Assembly: GCA_002839355.1 (NCBI GenBank)
Contig: PGXW01000006.1
Span: 29,879-93,878, forward strand
Direction of reading: 5' to 3'
DNA: 64,000 nucleotides
Source: Spirochaetae bacterium HGW-Spirochaetae-2
GTDB taxonomy: Bacteria > Spirochaetota > Spirochaetia > Sphaerochaetales > Sphaerochaetaceae
Under the pieces are notes generated by a model, which searched no databases, was not told where the DNA came from, and saw nothing but the letters and a program-made list of their open reading frames with translations. The stretch's first letter is position 1. Each line of letters begins with the position of its first letter. This document shows, in pieces, positions 23,484-31,940 of the stretch. The position numbers and the translations under genes are program-made.

Positions 23484-25036
23484 ATATTCCCCGCGTCTGC
23501 GGGGGTGTTTCCCGAAGAGGAACTTGAAGATTACACTGGGAAAAATATTCCCCGCGTCTGCGGGGGTGTTTCCGCTGGCACGTTATCACTCACGGGGAAT
23601 GGGTGATATTCCCCGCGTCTGCGGGGGTGTTTCTGGACAAGCCAAGTGGTTTGCAGACTATACTGTATATTCCCCGCGTCTGCGGGGGTGTTTCTCTTAT
23701 ACCTTCCATTAAAGATACACGCATCACATATTCCCCGCGTCTGCGGGGGTGTTTCCGGAAGTATCAAGCAAGACCGATGGGAGAAAGAATATTCCCCGCG
23801 TCTGCGGGGGTGTTTCCTGGGGAGTGACCCCCATCTGCTTGAAGATGTCATATTCCCCGCGTCTGCGGGGGTGTTTCCCACTATGTACCCCCTCAACCAT
23901 TATCACAACAATATTCCCCGCGTCTGCGGGAGTGTTTCTTGTTTCCAATGATTGCATGCGGATATGTAACAATATTCCCCGCATCTGCGGGGGTGTTTCT
24001 CATCTTCCCCGGAGATTGTAGTTACCCATCTTATATTCCCCGCGTCTGCGGGGGTGTTTCTGCACAAAATGCAATAACGGCATTACAGGCCGAATATTCC
24101 CCGCATCCGCGGAAGTGTTTCCTACGGCTGGGACCAACGAGGCGACTGCTGTCAGTATTCCCCGCATCCGCGGGGGTGTTTCCCACCTCGAGTTTGCTCC
24201 TCCCAAGGAGGTGTCATATTCCCCGCGTCTGCGGGGGTGTTTCCGCATCCCAGGTGCAGTATAGCGGAGGCAAGGAATATTCCCCGCGTCTGCGGGGGTG
24301 TTTCCAAGCTTGCCGGTGGTGTGATGACCATCGAGAAATATTCCCCGCGTCTGTGGGGGTGTTACTGCGTTCCTTGCATTCATCAGGACACGGGTTGTAT
24401 ATTCCCCGCGTCTGCGGGGGTGTTTCCTCGCCGGATGCCACAAGGTCCCTGATTGACGGATATTCCCCGCGTCTGCGGGGGTGTTTCCTCCTCCCATCCT
24501 ACGTGACCATCGAACAGACAATATTCCCCGCGTCTGCGGGGGTGTTTCCGGCATGGCCTCCAAGTTCCCGTCCACATCGTCATATTCCCCGCGTCTGCGG
24601 GGGTGTTTCCCTGTCGGGCTGGCAACTCAGGCGACGCGAGAGATATTCCCCGCGTCTGCGGGAGTGTTTCCTTTAAAAAGGGGAGTGCTATGGAACAGAA
24701 GTGATATTCCCCGCGTCTGCGGGGGTGTTTCTCCACCGGTGGTTCACTGCAGCTTGTTTCTTTCATATTCCCCGCGTCTGCGGGGGTGTTTCCCAGATGA
24801 GCGAGTCCGATTCCGTGACGCTCAAATATTCCCCGCGTCTGCGGGGGTGTTTCTCGTAGAAGATGGGTTCCTTCATTTCAATCGGTATATTCCCCGCGTC
24901 TGCGGGGGTGTTTCTCATACGCCAAGCGGGAACCAGCATCATGATGCATATTCCCCGCGTCTGCGGGGGTGTTTCTCATCGTACAGGAAAGTATCAGAAG
25001 ATTGAAAAGTATTCCCCGCATCCGCGGGGGTGTTTC
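23484..25036 (+). CRISPR. Type I-E CRISPR array, 26 repeats and 25 spacers
   Basis: Repeat units start at 23484 and recur every 61 nt without exception up to 25009. The 28-nt repeat has a 6-bp stem CCCCGC/GCGGGG around loop GTCT, preceded by ATATT and followed by GTGTTTC, like E. coli type I-E repeats in this orientation. Spacers are 33 nt by this count, or 32 nt plus a repeat-side base that is always C or T. Loop variants occur in repeats 9 (ATCT), 11, 12 and 26 (ATCC); repeats 8 and 20 share GGGAG; repeat 15 has GTG and GTTAC. Variants at the far end (repeat 26) fit the leader being on the cas2 side. Confidence 0.98.
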
Positions 25037-25309
25037 CCTATCCTGGTTGTGATGAAGAAATGGACACTTGCAACAGTCGTCCCTTAGAATCTACCTTCTT
25101 GTCAGTCAAAATGACAAGGAGACCAACCGGATACTGTTGAAAATGCCTCAGATAGAGTATAGCAAGAACATGTGGAGAGAGAAGCACCATTGCTGGGATC
25201 ATATCGAATTTGGATGATGGAGAAAGCCCTTTTGATTTGGTCCCGTGAGGTGCCCAGTGATTCGCAGCTTTCCTGCAACTATATTCTATGATGCGAAATC
25301 TGGCAGTTG
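25037..25309. other. Intergenic region between CRISPR array and mgtE
   Basis: No gene visible. A small hairpin (CTTGTCA / TGACAAG, near 25092-25115) may help end array or mgtE transcription, but neither side has a good U tract. Confidence 0.5.
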
Positions 25310-26674
25310 TTATAGACCTAGCATCAGTGTGGCAGTGGTGAAATAGATAATCAGTCCGGTGATATCCACCATGGTGGTGATTGCAGGGCTTGCCACGACC
25401 GCCGGATCCATTTTTGCCTTGTCGACCAATAACGGAAGTATTGCTCCGATTAGTGTCGCGGATACAACTTGGATCGACAATGCCACTGCAATTGCTCCTG
25501 CAATATTCATCAAAGAAAACCCATCGGGGATTACGGTATTTCTTGATAGGAACAAAACTCGGATAAAGGCAAGAATTCCGATTACGATGGAGATGAGCAG
25601 GCTCACCCGCAATTCCTTCCACAATACCAAGAACAAGTCTTTTCCCTTGATAGTTCCGATGGCGAGCGATCTGATAACGATAGTTGCCGCTTGACTTCCG
25701 GTATTGCCTCCCGTATCCATAAGCATCGGCATATAGAGGGCAAGAATTACGAGACTGGAAAGAGTCTCCTCGAACTTATGGAGAACAAAACCAGACAATA
25801 GGCCGATGAATGCAAGGATCACAACCCAGACAATCCGATTGGAAAAGTGTCGCACGACGGGAACTGAAAGATAATTTTCATTGGCATGGGTTCCGGATAT
25901 GGCCATGAATTTTTCGATATCTTCGTTGTACTCCGAATCAAGAGCGTCGAATGCATCATCATGGGTAATGATACCTAATAGCACCCCATCCTTATCGACA
26001 ACCGGAAGGGAGATAACGTCGTACTTTGCAATTTTTCTTGTTGCCGATTCGCGGGAATCGGTGGCATGCGCATATACAAGATCTTCTATCATGAAGTTCT
26101 TCACCTGCATGGAGGGAGGAGCCAAGATGAGATCCTTCAATGTGATGGAACCTATTAGCTTATGTTGCAGGTCTATGATGTAGATATCATAGAGTGCCTC
26201 AATGCCAGTGGCCATGCTTCGAAGATAATCGATTGTCTGGGCTGCTGTCAGATTGTCCGGCACACAGAGATATTCGCTGGTCATCAGTGAACCGGCGGTC
26301 TTCTCCTTGTAAGCGGACAATTCCTGAATATTTTGCCGTACTTTGTCAGCAAGCGATTCAAGAAGGTTCTTTGACAATTCCTCTGGTAGTTTTTTAATGA
26401 GGTCGACCCTGTCGTCATGATACATATGGGTAATCAGACTCGCTCGATCCTTGCTGTTCATGTTCTTGAATATTTCCACCTGAAGCGAAAATTCAAAATA
26501 TGAAAACACATCAGCCATTACCATAAGTGGAAGGGTCTTGAGAATTTGTGTATTTTTCTTTAGCGGAAGATTACTTACTATCTCGGCAATAGTGGCTGGG
26601 TGAAGCGTGCGGGATTCAAATTTAAGTAGTTTGGGGTTATTTTGAATGAGGATCTTCAGTTCTTCCCGATCCAT
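25310..26674 (-). CDS. mgtE: Magnesium transporter MgtE
   Basis: A 454-residue MgtE. The N-terminal superhelical domain (about 1-130) is followed by two CBS domains (about 135-250, for example VISLPVVDKDGVLLGIITHDDA) and five transmembrane helices. MLMDTGGNTGSQA is the conserved pore region of the family. CBS domains sense cytoplasmic magnesium and gate the channel. The start follows AAGGAGG. Its base composition is lower in G+C than the core genes and similar to the cas genes. I saw no M-box riboswitch upstream. Confidence 0.95.
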   Translation of the reverse strand: MDREELKILIQNNPKLLKFESRTLHPATIAEIVSNLPLKKNTQILKTLPLMVMADVFSYFEFSLQVEIFKNMNSKDRASLITHMYHDDRVDLIKKLPEELSKNLLESLADKVRQNIQELSAYKEKTAGSLMTSEYLCVPDNLTAAQTIDYLRSMATGIEALYDIYIIDLQHKLIGSITLKDLILAPPSMQVKNFMIEDLVYAHATDSRESATRKIAKYDVISLPVVDKDGVLLGIITHDDAFDALDSEYNEDIEKFMAISGTHANENYLSVPVVRHFSNRIVWVVILAFIGLLSGFVLHKFEETLSSLVILALYMPMLMDTGGNTGSQAATIVIRSLAIGTIKGKDLFLVLWKELRVSLLISIVIGILAFIRVLFLSRNTVIPDGFSLMNIAGAIAVALSIQVVSATLIGAILPLLVDKAKMDPAVVASPAITTMVDITGLIIYFTTATLMLGL

Positions 26675-26922
26675 GGCAACCTCCTTGGAGAATGGGGGTA
26701 TGCGCTCACACTAATTCAAGAAGACTGTATTGTCTACTCGAAAAGAACATGACGTACTAACGTCGTGCAGCGCTTATCCGTATCCGTTTTTATCTTTGAA
26801 AACTTCCTATCTGAGTCGTATTGGATTGTAATTAACTTTATCTCATCCTCCCAAGCACATGCAGGAAATCAATTGGAATCATATACATTGTTGTTGATGC
26901 ATTTCACTTTCTTAAGCCTTCG
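26675..26922. other. Intergenic region upstream of mgtE
   Basis: No gene is visible. It must contain the mgtE promoter on the minus strand. A short palindrome GACGT-ACTA-ACGTC is the only structure I noticed. Confidence 0.4.
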
Positions 26923-26935
26923 GTGGGATTCGAAC
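26923..26935. repeat. Partial tRNA-Thr T-arm copy (att-like scar)
   Basis: GTGGGATTCGAAC is an exact direct copy of the T-arm segment of the tRNA-Thr gene at 27059-27071, 136 bp away, on the 3' side of the tRNA. A duplicated tRNA 3' segment is the usual footprint of tyrosine-recombinase integration. Confidence 0.5.
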
Positions 26936-26940
26936 TTGAT

Positions 26941-26970
26941 GTGACCAATTTGTGACCAAAGTGTGACCAA
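26941..26970 (+). repeat. Three phased GTGACCAA direct repeats
   Basis: GTGACCAA occurs at 26941-26948, 26952-26959 and 26963-26970, an 11-bp period that puts all copies on one face of the helix. Position next to the T-arm copy suggests former integrase arm-type sites. Confidence 0.5.
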
Positions 26971-26991
26971 AAGACGGTCTGAACGGGTAAT

Positions 26992-27019
26992 AAAAAAGCC
27001 CAGAACCTCAATTCTGGAC
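26992..27019 (-). terminator. Terminator of tRNA-Thr
   Basis: On the minus strand CCAGAA-TTGAGG-TTCTGG forms a hairpin followed by GCTTTTTT, 32 nt after the tRNA. Confidence 0.8.
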
Positions 27020-27050
27020 TAATGTATAGGTCAAATAATTACTTTTCCGA

Positions 27051-27122
27051 AGCCAAAAGTGGGATTCGAACCCACGACCTGCGCATTACGAGTGCGCTGC
27101 TCTACCCCTGAGCCATTTTGGC
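27051..27122 (-). tRNA. tRNA-Thr (anticodon CGT)
   Basis: A 72-nt cloverleaf: acceptor GCCAAAA/TTTTGGC, D-stem GCTC/GAGC, anticodon stem GCGCA/TGCGC with loop CTCGTAA, T-stem GTGGG/CCCAC. Anticodon CGT reads ACG (threonine). CCA is not encoded. Its 3' end is duplicated in part at 26923. Confidence 0.95.
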
Positions 27123-27413
27123 ACGTCCTTGGACCGGTATACACTAGCGGAATTCATCGCAAAATGCAAGACCTGAGGGGTTTTTGTTCACATTGCGGTA
27201 CTTGACCAAAGCTAGGATACCATCTACTTTATACCGACGAAGATAGTGGCCTGTAAACTGTAATCCTTTACTTTCCTTCGGTCTAGGCGGTGTGTGGCGG
27301 AGTTCGTGTCGAATCAGATATCTTGGTATCCGATTCTCCTTGGTCTATCCACTCTCCGCTTCCACTCGAAGTCAACTGACAAGTCTTAAGTTTTACAGAC
27401 CAATAGCCTTCGA
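27123..27413. other. Intergenic region, tRNA-Thr promoter side
   Basis: No gene visible. The minus-strand promoter of tRNA-Thr must lie at its left end (TTGCAT or TTGCGA and TATACC-like boxes are present with imperfect spacing). Confidence 0.4.
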
Positions 27414-27641
27414 TTGGAGTGCCTTCTGGACAAGAAATTTACCCGGCATTTGCCGGAATCCTCGGTCCCCGAGGAACGGGTCGTAGCAATAAGAATCAAA
27501 AACAATCGTAGTGTACGGGCCGGAGCCCCATGGTCTCCCGAAGTCGCCGACTTTTATATGGAAATGTATCCTGATATGATGGAATATGGCTATTCCCTCG
27601 ATGAAATAGTAAATATGTTCGATGGAGACGATTGGGAATGA
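27414..27641 (+). CDS. Small hypothetical protein upstream of tsaD
   Basis: A 75-residue frame whose last 40 residues (APWSPEVADFYMEMYP ... DEIVNMFDGDDWE) look like a genuine acidic, hydrophobic-patterned protein, while the first 30 do not. The start is unclear because no ATG, GTG or TTG with a good ribosome site lies near. It overlaps tsaD by 4 nt at ATGA-like spacing, which supports translation coupling. Confidence 0.4.
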   Translation: MECLLDKKFTRHLPESSVPEERVVAIRIKNNRSVRAGAPWSPEVADFYMEMYPDMMEYGYSLDEIVNMFDGDDWE

Positions 27642-28651
27642 AGGTTCTCGGTATAGAAACCTCTTGCGATGAATGTTCGGTTGCGGTCGTAGAAGACGGC
27701 AAGCACATTCTGAGCAATGTCGTTGCTACACAGATCGCATTGCATACCCCATATCAGGGCGTAGTCCCCGAAATCGCATCCCGACTCCATACAGAGTGGA
27801 TATCGCAAGTTGTCCAATCGGCACTCGACCAGGCATCCATGACCGTCAAGGATGTGGATGCCGTGGCTGTGACCAACAGGCCGGGCCTACTCGGTGCGTT
27901 GTTGGTGGGAGTGAATTTCGCGAAAGGCTTCGCCGCCACCCTGGATGTCCCCTTTATCGGAATCGACCACATACGGGCGCACCTGTATGCGTCGCAAATA
28001 GAACAACCGTTGGAATATCCGTATCTTGGCGTGCTTGTCTCGGGAGGCCATACGGTGATATGCAAAGTGAACAGCTATGACGAGATAGAGGTCATGGGAA
28101 CGACGGTTGACGATGCGATCGGTGAAGCTTTCGACAAGGTTGCCAAGCATCATGGATTCGGGTATCCCGGTGGAGTGATCATCGACAGGCTTGCCCAACA
28201 GGGAGATCCCTTGGCCTTCCTGTTTCCCGGACCGTCGTTGCAGAAGGGGGACCACCCCTACGACATCTCCTACTCCGGTTTGAAAACCGCTGTGATAAAC
28301 CAATTGGACCAATTCTGGAACGGTACCTCACCCAAGACGCCGGAAAACATAGCCGCATCATTCCAACGAACAGCAGTCGGCATACTCATGAAGCGTGTTC
28401 GCAAGGCGCTGGAGGATACCGGCCTGACACGGTTGGCCGCTGGCGGGGGAGTCGCTGCCAACAGCTTGCTGCGCAGCGAATTGAAGAAACTGGAAGGAAT
28501 CGAAGTGGCCTTTCCGTCGATGAAGCTCTGTACCGACAACGGGGCAATGGTCGCCGGTTTGGCCTACCGCTACCTGGCCGACGGCATCAGTTCCCCTTTG
28601 GATACCACCGCTTCGGCTCGGGTCACCGCATTCAAGAAATCCTATCCGTAA
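27638..28651 (+). CDS. tsaD: tRNA threonylcarbamoyladenosine transferase TsaD
   Basis: A 337-residue ASKHA-fold enzyme that transfers threonylcarbamoyl to A37 of ANN-decoding tRNAs. It shows GIETSCDECSVAVV, the metal-binding IDHIRAHLYA (HxxxH), VSGGHT, GEAFDKVAK and the C-terminal GGGVAANSLLR. Start at ATG 27638; a TTG two codons earlier is possible. apt follows after 9 nt. Confidence 0.96.
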   Translation: MKVLGIETSCDECSVAVVEDGKHILSNVVATQIALHTPYQGVVPEIASRLHTEWISQVVQSALDQASMTVKDVDAVAVTNRPGLLGALLVGVNFAKGFAATLDVPFIGIDHIRAHLYASQIEQPLEYPYLGVLVSGGHTVICKVNSYDEIEVMGTTVDDAIGEAFDKVAKHHGFGYPGGVIIDRLAQQGDPLAFLFPGPSLQKGDHPYDISYSGLKTAVINQLDQFWNGTSPKTPENIAASFQRTAVGILMKRVRKALEDTGLTRLAAGGGVAANSLLRSELKKLEGIEVAFPSMKLCTDNGAMVAGLAYRYLADGISSPLDTTASARVTAFKKSYP

Positions 28652-28660
28652 GGAGAGACT

Positions 28661-29191
28661 ATGAAAACGTTCGATTTGGATTCGGCAATCAGAAAAATCC
28701 ATGATTTCCCCCGCTCTGGCATCTTGTTCTACGACATCACCAGCATCCTCACGAATCCGGAAGCCTTTCAGTACTGCATCGACCAGATGGTGGAGATATA
28801 CAAGGACAAGCATGTAGATGCCATCGCTTGTGTCGAGGCGAGGGGTTTCGTGATCGCAGCACCGTTTGCCTATAAGATGGGGCTGCCACTCATTCTCGTC
28901 AGGAAGAAGGGCAAGCTTCCCGGCAAGACCCGAGAGAGGAAATACAACCTTGAATACGGGCAGGATTTCGTGTCGATCCATGAGAGCGATGTGACAGCCG
29001 GATCAAGGATACTGCTGGTCGACGATTTGATCGCCACCGGTGGAACCATCAAGGCCGCAGCCGATCTTATCGAGGAAATGGACGGGATCGTCGCCGGAGT
29101 ATTCGGTGTCATAGGATTGCCATTTCTCGATTATCAGAAAGTGTTGCCCAACTACGAGATCCAAACGCTGATCACCTACGATAGCGAATGA
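28661..29191 (+). CDS. apt: Adenine phosphoribosyltransferase
   Basis: A 176-residue purine salvage enzyme making AMP from adenine and PRPP. The PRPP-binding motif ILLVDDLIATGGT and the N-terminal IHDFPRSGILFYDIT and CVEARGF segments are typical of Apt. The ATG follows AAGGAGA. It is probably co-transcribed with tsaD. Confidence 0.96.
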   Translation: MKTFDLDSAIRKIHDFPRSGILFYDITSILTNPEAFQYCIDQMVEIYKDKHVDAIACVEARGFVIAAPFAYKMGLPLILVRKKGKLPGKTRERKYNLEYGQDFVSIHESDVTAGSRILLVDDLIATGGTIKAAADLIEEMDGIVAGVFGVIGLPFLDYQKVLPNYEIQTLITYDSE

Positions 29192-29205
29192 TTTTCCCGG
29201 AAGGG

Positions 29206-29234
29206 TTGACAAAGCGCCTTGTTTTCTATAGATT
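29206..29234 (+). promoter_or_regulatory. Promoter of the tRNA-Gln/tRNA-Glu unit
   Basis: A perfect TTGACA (29206-29211), 17-bp spacer and TAGATT (29229-29234) lie 20 nt before tRNA-Gln. Confidence 0.8.
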
Positions 29235-29253
29235 CAAGCAGGATTTGATATGT

Positions 29254-29324
29254 TGGGATGTAGTGTAATGGTAACACTGCAGATTCTGGTTCTGCCTTTA
29301 GGGGTTCGAATCCCTTCATCCCAG
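29254..29324 (+). tRNA. tRNA-Gln (anticodon CTG)
   Basis: Acceptor TGGGATG/CATCCCA, anticodon stem GCAGA/TCTGC with loop TTCTGGT, T-stem AGGGG-type arm with TTCGAAT. Anticodon CTG reads CAG. The discriminator is G, and CCA is not encoded. The U-A first acceptor pair is typical of glutamine tRNAs. Confidence 0.94.
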
Positions 29325-29335
29325 TCCATTACAAA

Positions 29336-29407
29336 GGTCCCTTCGTCTATCGGCTAGGACGGGAGATTCTCAGTCTTCAAAGAGGGGTTCGATTCCCCTA
29401 GGGACTA
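29336..29407 (+). tRNA. tRNA-Glu (anticodon CTC)
   Basis: Acceptor GGTCCCT/AGGGACT, anticodon stem GGAGA/TCTTC with loop TTCTCAG, T-arm GGGG-TTCGATT-CCCC. Anticodon CTC reads GAG. No encoded CCA. It is 11 nt after tRNA-Gln and shares its promoter and terminator. Confidence 0.93.
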
Positions 29408-29412
29408 AAGCT

Positions 29413-29438
29413 TGCCAGCCCAACGGGCTGGCATTTTT
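29413..29438 (+). terminator. Terminator of the tRNA-Gln/Glu unit
   Basis: A perfect 9-bp stem TGCCAGCCC/GGGCTGGCA with loop AAC is followed directly by TTTTT. Confidence 0.92.
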
Positions 29439-29479
29439 CTGCGATAGCAAGTACTATCGTGTATAGAAAAGGATCCGTT

Positions 29480-31117
29480 ATGATAACAGCATCAAACATT
29501 TCACTCGCTTTCGGGACACAAGTGTTGTTCAAGGAAGTTAACATTAAATTTACGCCCGGCAACTGCTATGGCGTTATCGGTGCCAACGGTGCCGGAAAAT
29601 CCACCTTCCTGAAAATCCTCTCTGGCGAGATCGAATCGGATACGGGCGAAGTCATCATTACTCCGGGAGAGCGGATCGCCGTGCTCAAACAGGACCACTT
29701 CGCATTCAATGAACATACCGTGCTCGAAACGGTCATCATGGGATATGACCGGCTATACGAAGTCATGACCGAACGTGACCGTATCTACGCCAAGGAGAAT
29801 TTCACCGAGGAGGACGGCTTGAAAGCCGCAGAGCTCGAAGGTGAATTCGCCGAGATGGGCGGATGGGAAGCCGAGTCGGAGGCCGGAGTCATGCTCAATG
29901 GACTTGGCATCTCGGACGACCTGTTGCAGAGCAAGATGGGTGACATCGAAGACAACATCAAGGTGCGCGTGCTGCTTGCACAGGCATTGTTCGGAAACCC
30001 CGACATCCTGTTGCTCGACGAACCTACAAACCACCTGGACCTCGAGTCGATCCATTGGTTGGAGAACTTCCTCGCCGATTTCAAGAATACCGTCATAGTC
30101 GTGTCGCACGATAGGCACTTTTTGAATTCGGTCTGTACCCACGTTGCGGATATCGACTACGGCAAGATCCTCCTGTATGTCGGTAACTACGACTTCTGGT
30201 ACCTGTCCAGCCAACTTGCCTCGAAGCAGATGAAGGACGAGAAGCGCCGACGGGAAGACAAGATCGCCGAACTGAAGGAATTTATCCAACGATTCAGCTC
30301 GAACCTCTCCAAGGCACGGCAGGCCACCAGCAGGAAGAAACTGATCGACAAATTGACCATCGACGACATCAAGCCCTCCACACGAAGGTTCCCCTATGTT
30401 GCATTCAAGCCTGAACGCGAGCCTGGCCGCAATATCCTCGAGGTCAAGGGTCTTACCAAGATCATCGACGGCGAGAAGGTCTTGGACAATTTCTCGCTCA
30501 TGGTGAACAATGGCGACAAGATAGCATTTGTCGGGCCGAACCATTATGCCAAGACAGTTTTCTTTGAAATAATCACCGGCCGTATGAAAGCCGACAGCGG
30601 CACCTTCGAATGGGGTGTCACCACCAAACAGAGTTACTTCCCGAAGGACAACTCCTCGTATTTCTCCGAACATCTGGGAATCACCGACTGGTTGCGCCAG
30701 TACTCGGTTGAAAAGGACGATACGTTCATACGTTCCTTCCTGGGACGCATGTTGTTTTCCGGCGACGAATCGCTGAAGGACTGCACGGTGCTCAGCGGTG
30801 GAGAGAAGGTCCGTTGTGTCTTGGCCAGGATCATGCTGGAACAGGGCAACGTCCTTATCCTGGACGAACCGACCAGCCATCTGGACCTTGAGGCGATCAC
30901 CAGTTTGAACGATGGACTCATCGATTTTACCGGTGTGCTGCTGTTCAATAGCCACGACCACCAGTTTGTCGATACGATTGCGAACCGTATCGTGGAATTC
31001 GCACCGGACGGCAATGTGATTGACCGGATGATGAAACTTGAGGAATACCTGCAGAATGACGATATCAGGGCTCTGAGGGATTCCTTCTACCACGGCCATA
31101 ACGGAGTGCAGATCTGA
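29480..31117 (+). CDS. ABC-F family ATPase (YbiT/YkpA-like)
   Basis: A 545-residue soluble protein with two ABC domains joined by a charged linker, the plan of ribosome-associated ABC-F factors. NBD1 has an intact Walker A (GANGAGKST) and LLLDEPTNHLD, but its signature region reads MGDIEDNIKVRV. NBD2 has an intact signature (LSGGEKVR) and LILDEPTSHLD, but its Walker A reads GPNHYAKTV. One composite ATP site is therefore canonical and the other degenerate. The linker ARQATSRKKLIDK resembles YbiT. ATG 29480 follows AAGGA. coaX follows after 14 nt. Confidence 0.9.
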   Translation: MITASNISLAFGTQVLFKEVNIKFTPGNCYGVIGANGAGKSTFLKILSGEIESDTGEVIITPGERIAVLKQDHFAFNEHTVLETVIMGYDRLYEVMTERDRIYAKENFTEEDGLKAAELEGEFAEMGGWEAESEAGVMLNGLGISDDLLQSKMGDIEDNIKVRVLLAQALFGNPDILLLDEPTNHLDLESIHWLENFLADFKNTVIVVSHDRHFLNSVCTHVADIDYGKILLYVGNYDFWYLSSQLASKQMKDEKRRREDKIAELKEFIQRFSSNLSKARQATSRKKLIDKLTIDDIKPSTRRFPYVAFKPEREPGRNILEVKGLTKIIDGEKVLDNFSLMVNNGDKIAFVGPNHYAKTVFFEIITGRMKADSGTFEWGVTTKQSYFPKDNSSYFSEHLGITDWLRQYSVEKDDTFIRSFLGRMLFSGDESLKDCTVLSGGEKVRCVLARIMLEQGNVLILDEPTSHLDLEAITSLNDGLIDFTGVLLFNSHDHQFVDTIANRIVEFAPDGNVIDRMMKLEEYLQNDDIRALRDSFYHGHNGVQI

Positions 31118-31131
31118 CAGGGAGGAAGCAT

Positions 31132-31896
31132 ATGTTGCTGGTAGTCGATATTGGAAATACCAATGTAGTCATGGCGATGCACAACGGGACCGCCTGGGTT
31201 GCCGATTGGCGCATCTACAGCGACCAGAAGAAAACCAGCGACGAATACTTTGTTATCGTCGAGCGCATGGTAAGCCACGGGGGATTCTCTCCTTCGGATA
31301 TAGACCGCGCGGTGATCTGTTCGGTCGTGCCCAATCTCACCAGATCCTTCCACAAGGTCGTCAAGACCCTCGGCGGTATCGAACCCATGATGGTCAGCCA
31401 TGACACGGCCGTCGGATTGAACCATGACAGCATTCCCCCCGAGTTGGGCTTCGACCTGCTTGCGAATGCTGTCGCGGGACACCGCATGTTTCCCGACGAG
31501 ACCTGTGTGATCCTCGATTTTGGAACCGCGCTCACCTTGACCACGGTTTCGGACAAGGGCGATGTTCTCGGGGCTGCGATAGCCCCCGGACTGGTGACCG
31601 CGGTGAACTCACTGTTCCACAATACGGCCCAAATACCCCAAGTGCAACTGAAGCTGCCTGAACATGCTGTCGGGCGTGACTCCGACGAAGCTATCCGTAG
31701 CGGCATCATGTATGGCTATGCCGGTCTGGTGAAGGAATTGATCAGTCGGACAGAGCAGGAATTGGGTGTTTCGGTGAAGGTCGTGGCAACCGGCGGATTG
31801 TCCAGGACAATAGCTCCATTGATCGGTCGGATCGACCGGTTGGAGCCGCTGCATACATTGGAAGGGCTCAGGATCATGGCGGATGCCAAGTCCTGA
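31132..31896 (+). CDS. coaX: Type III pantothenate kinase
   Basis: A 254-residue ASKHA-fold kinase that phosphorylates pantothenate, the first step of CoA synthesis. It opens with VVDIGNTNVVMA (phosphate 1 loop), has GFDLLANAVAG and LDFGTALTLTTVS, and ends with the VATGGL adenosine loop. These are CoaX motifs, distinct from CoaA. The ATG follows GGGAGGA. CoaD, a later step of the pathway, is also in this window. Confidence 0.95.
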   Translation: MLLVVDIGNTNVVMAMHNGTAWVADWRIYSDQKKTSDEYFVIVERMVSHGGFSPSDIDRAVICSVVPNLTRSFHKVVKTLGGIEPMMVSHDTAVGLNHDSIPPELGFDLLANAVAGHRMFPDETCVILDFGTALTLTTVSDKGDVLGAAIAPGLVTAVNSLFHNTAQIPQVQLKLPEHAVGRDSDEAIRSGIMYGYAGLVKELISRTEQELGVSVKVVATGGLSRTIAPLIGRIDRLEPLHTLEGLRIMADAKS

Positions 31897-31940
31897 GACC
31901 AATAATTATCGAACGGGTGCCGATACCTGTACAGTAATTT

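Noticed and set aside
23476-25087. Many open frames on both strands across the CRISPR array, with periodic peptides such as PRVCGGVS
   Set aside because: They are artefacts of the repeat having no stops and a fixed period; no codon pattern, starts or domains support them.
26675-26922. Magnesium (M-box) riboswitch upstream of mgtE
   Set aside because: I could find no multi-helix structure or conserved M-box segments in the available sequence.
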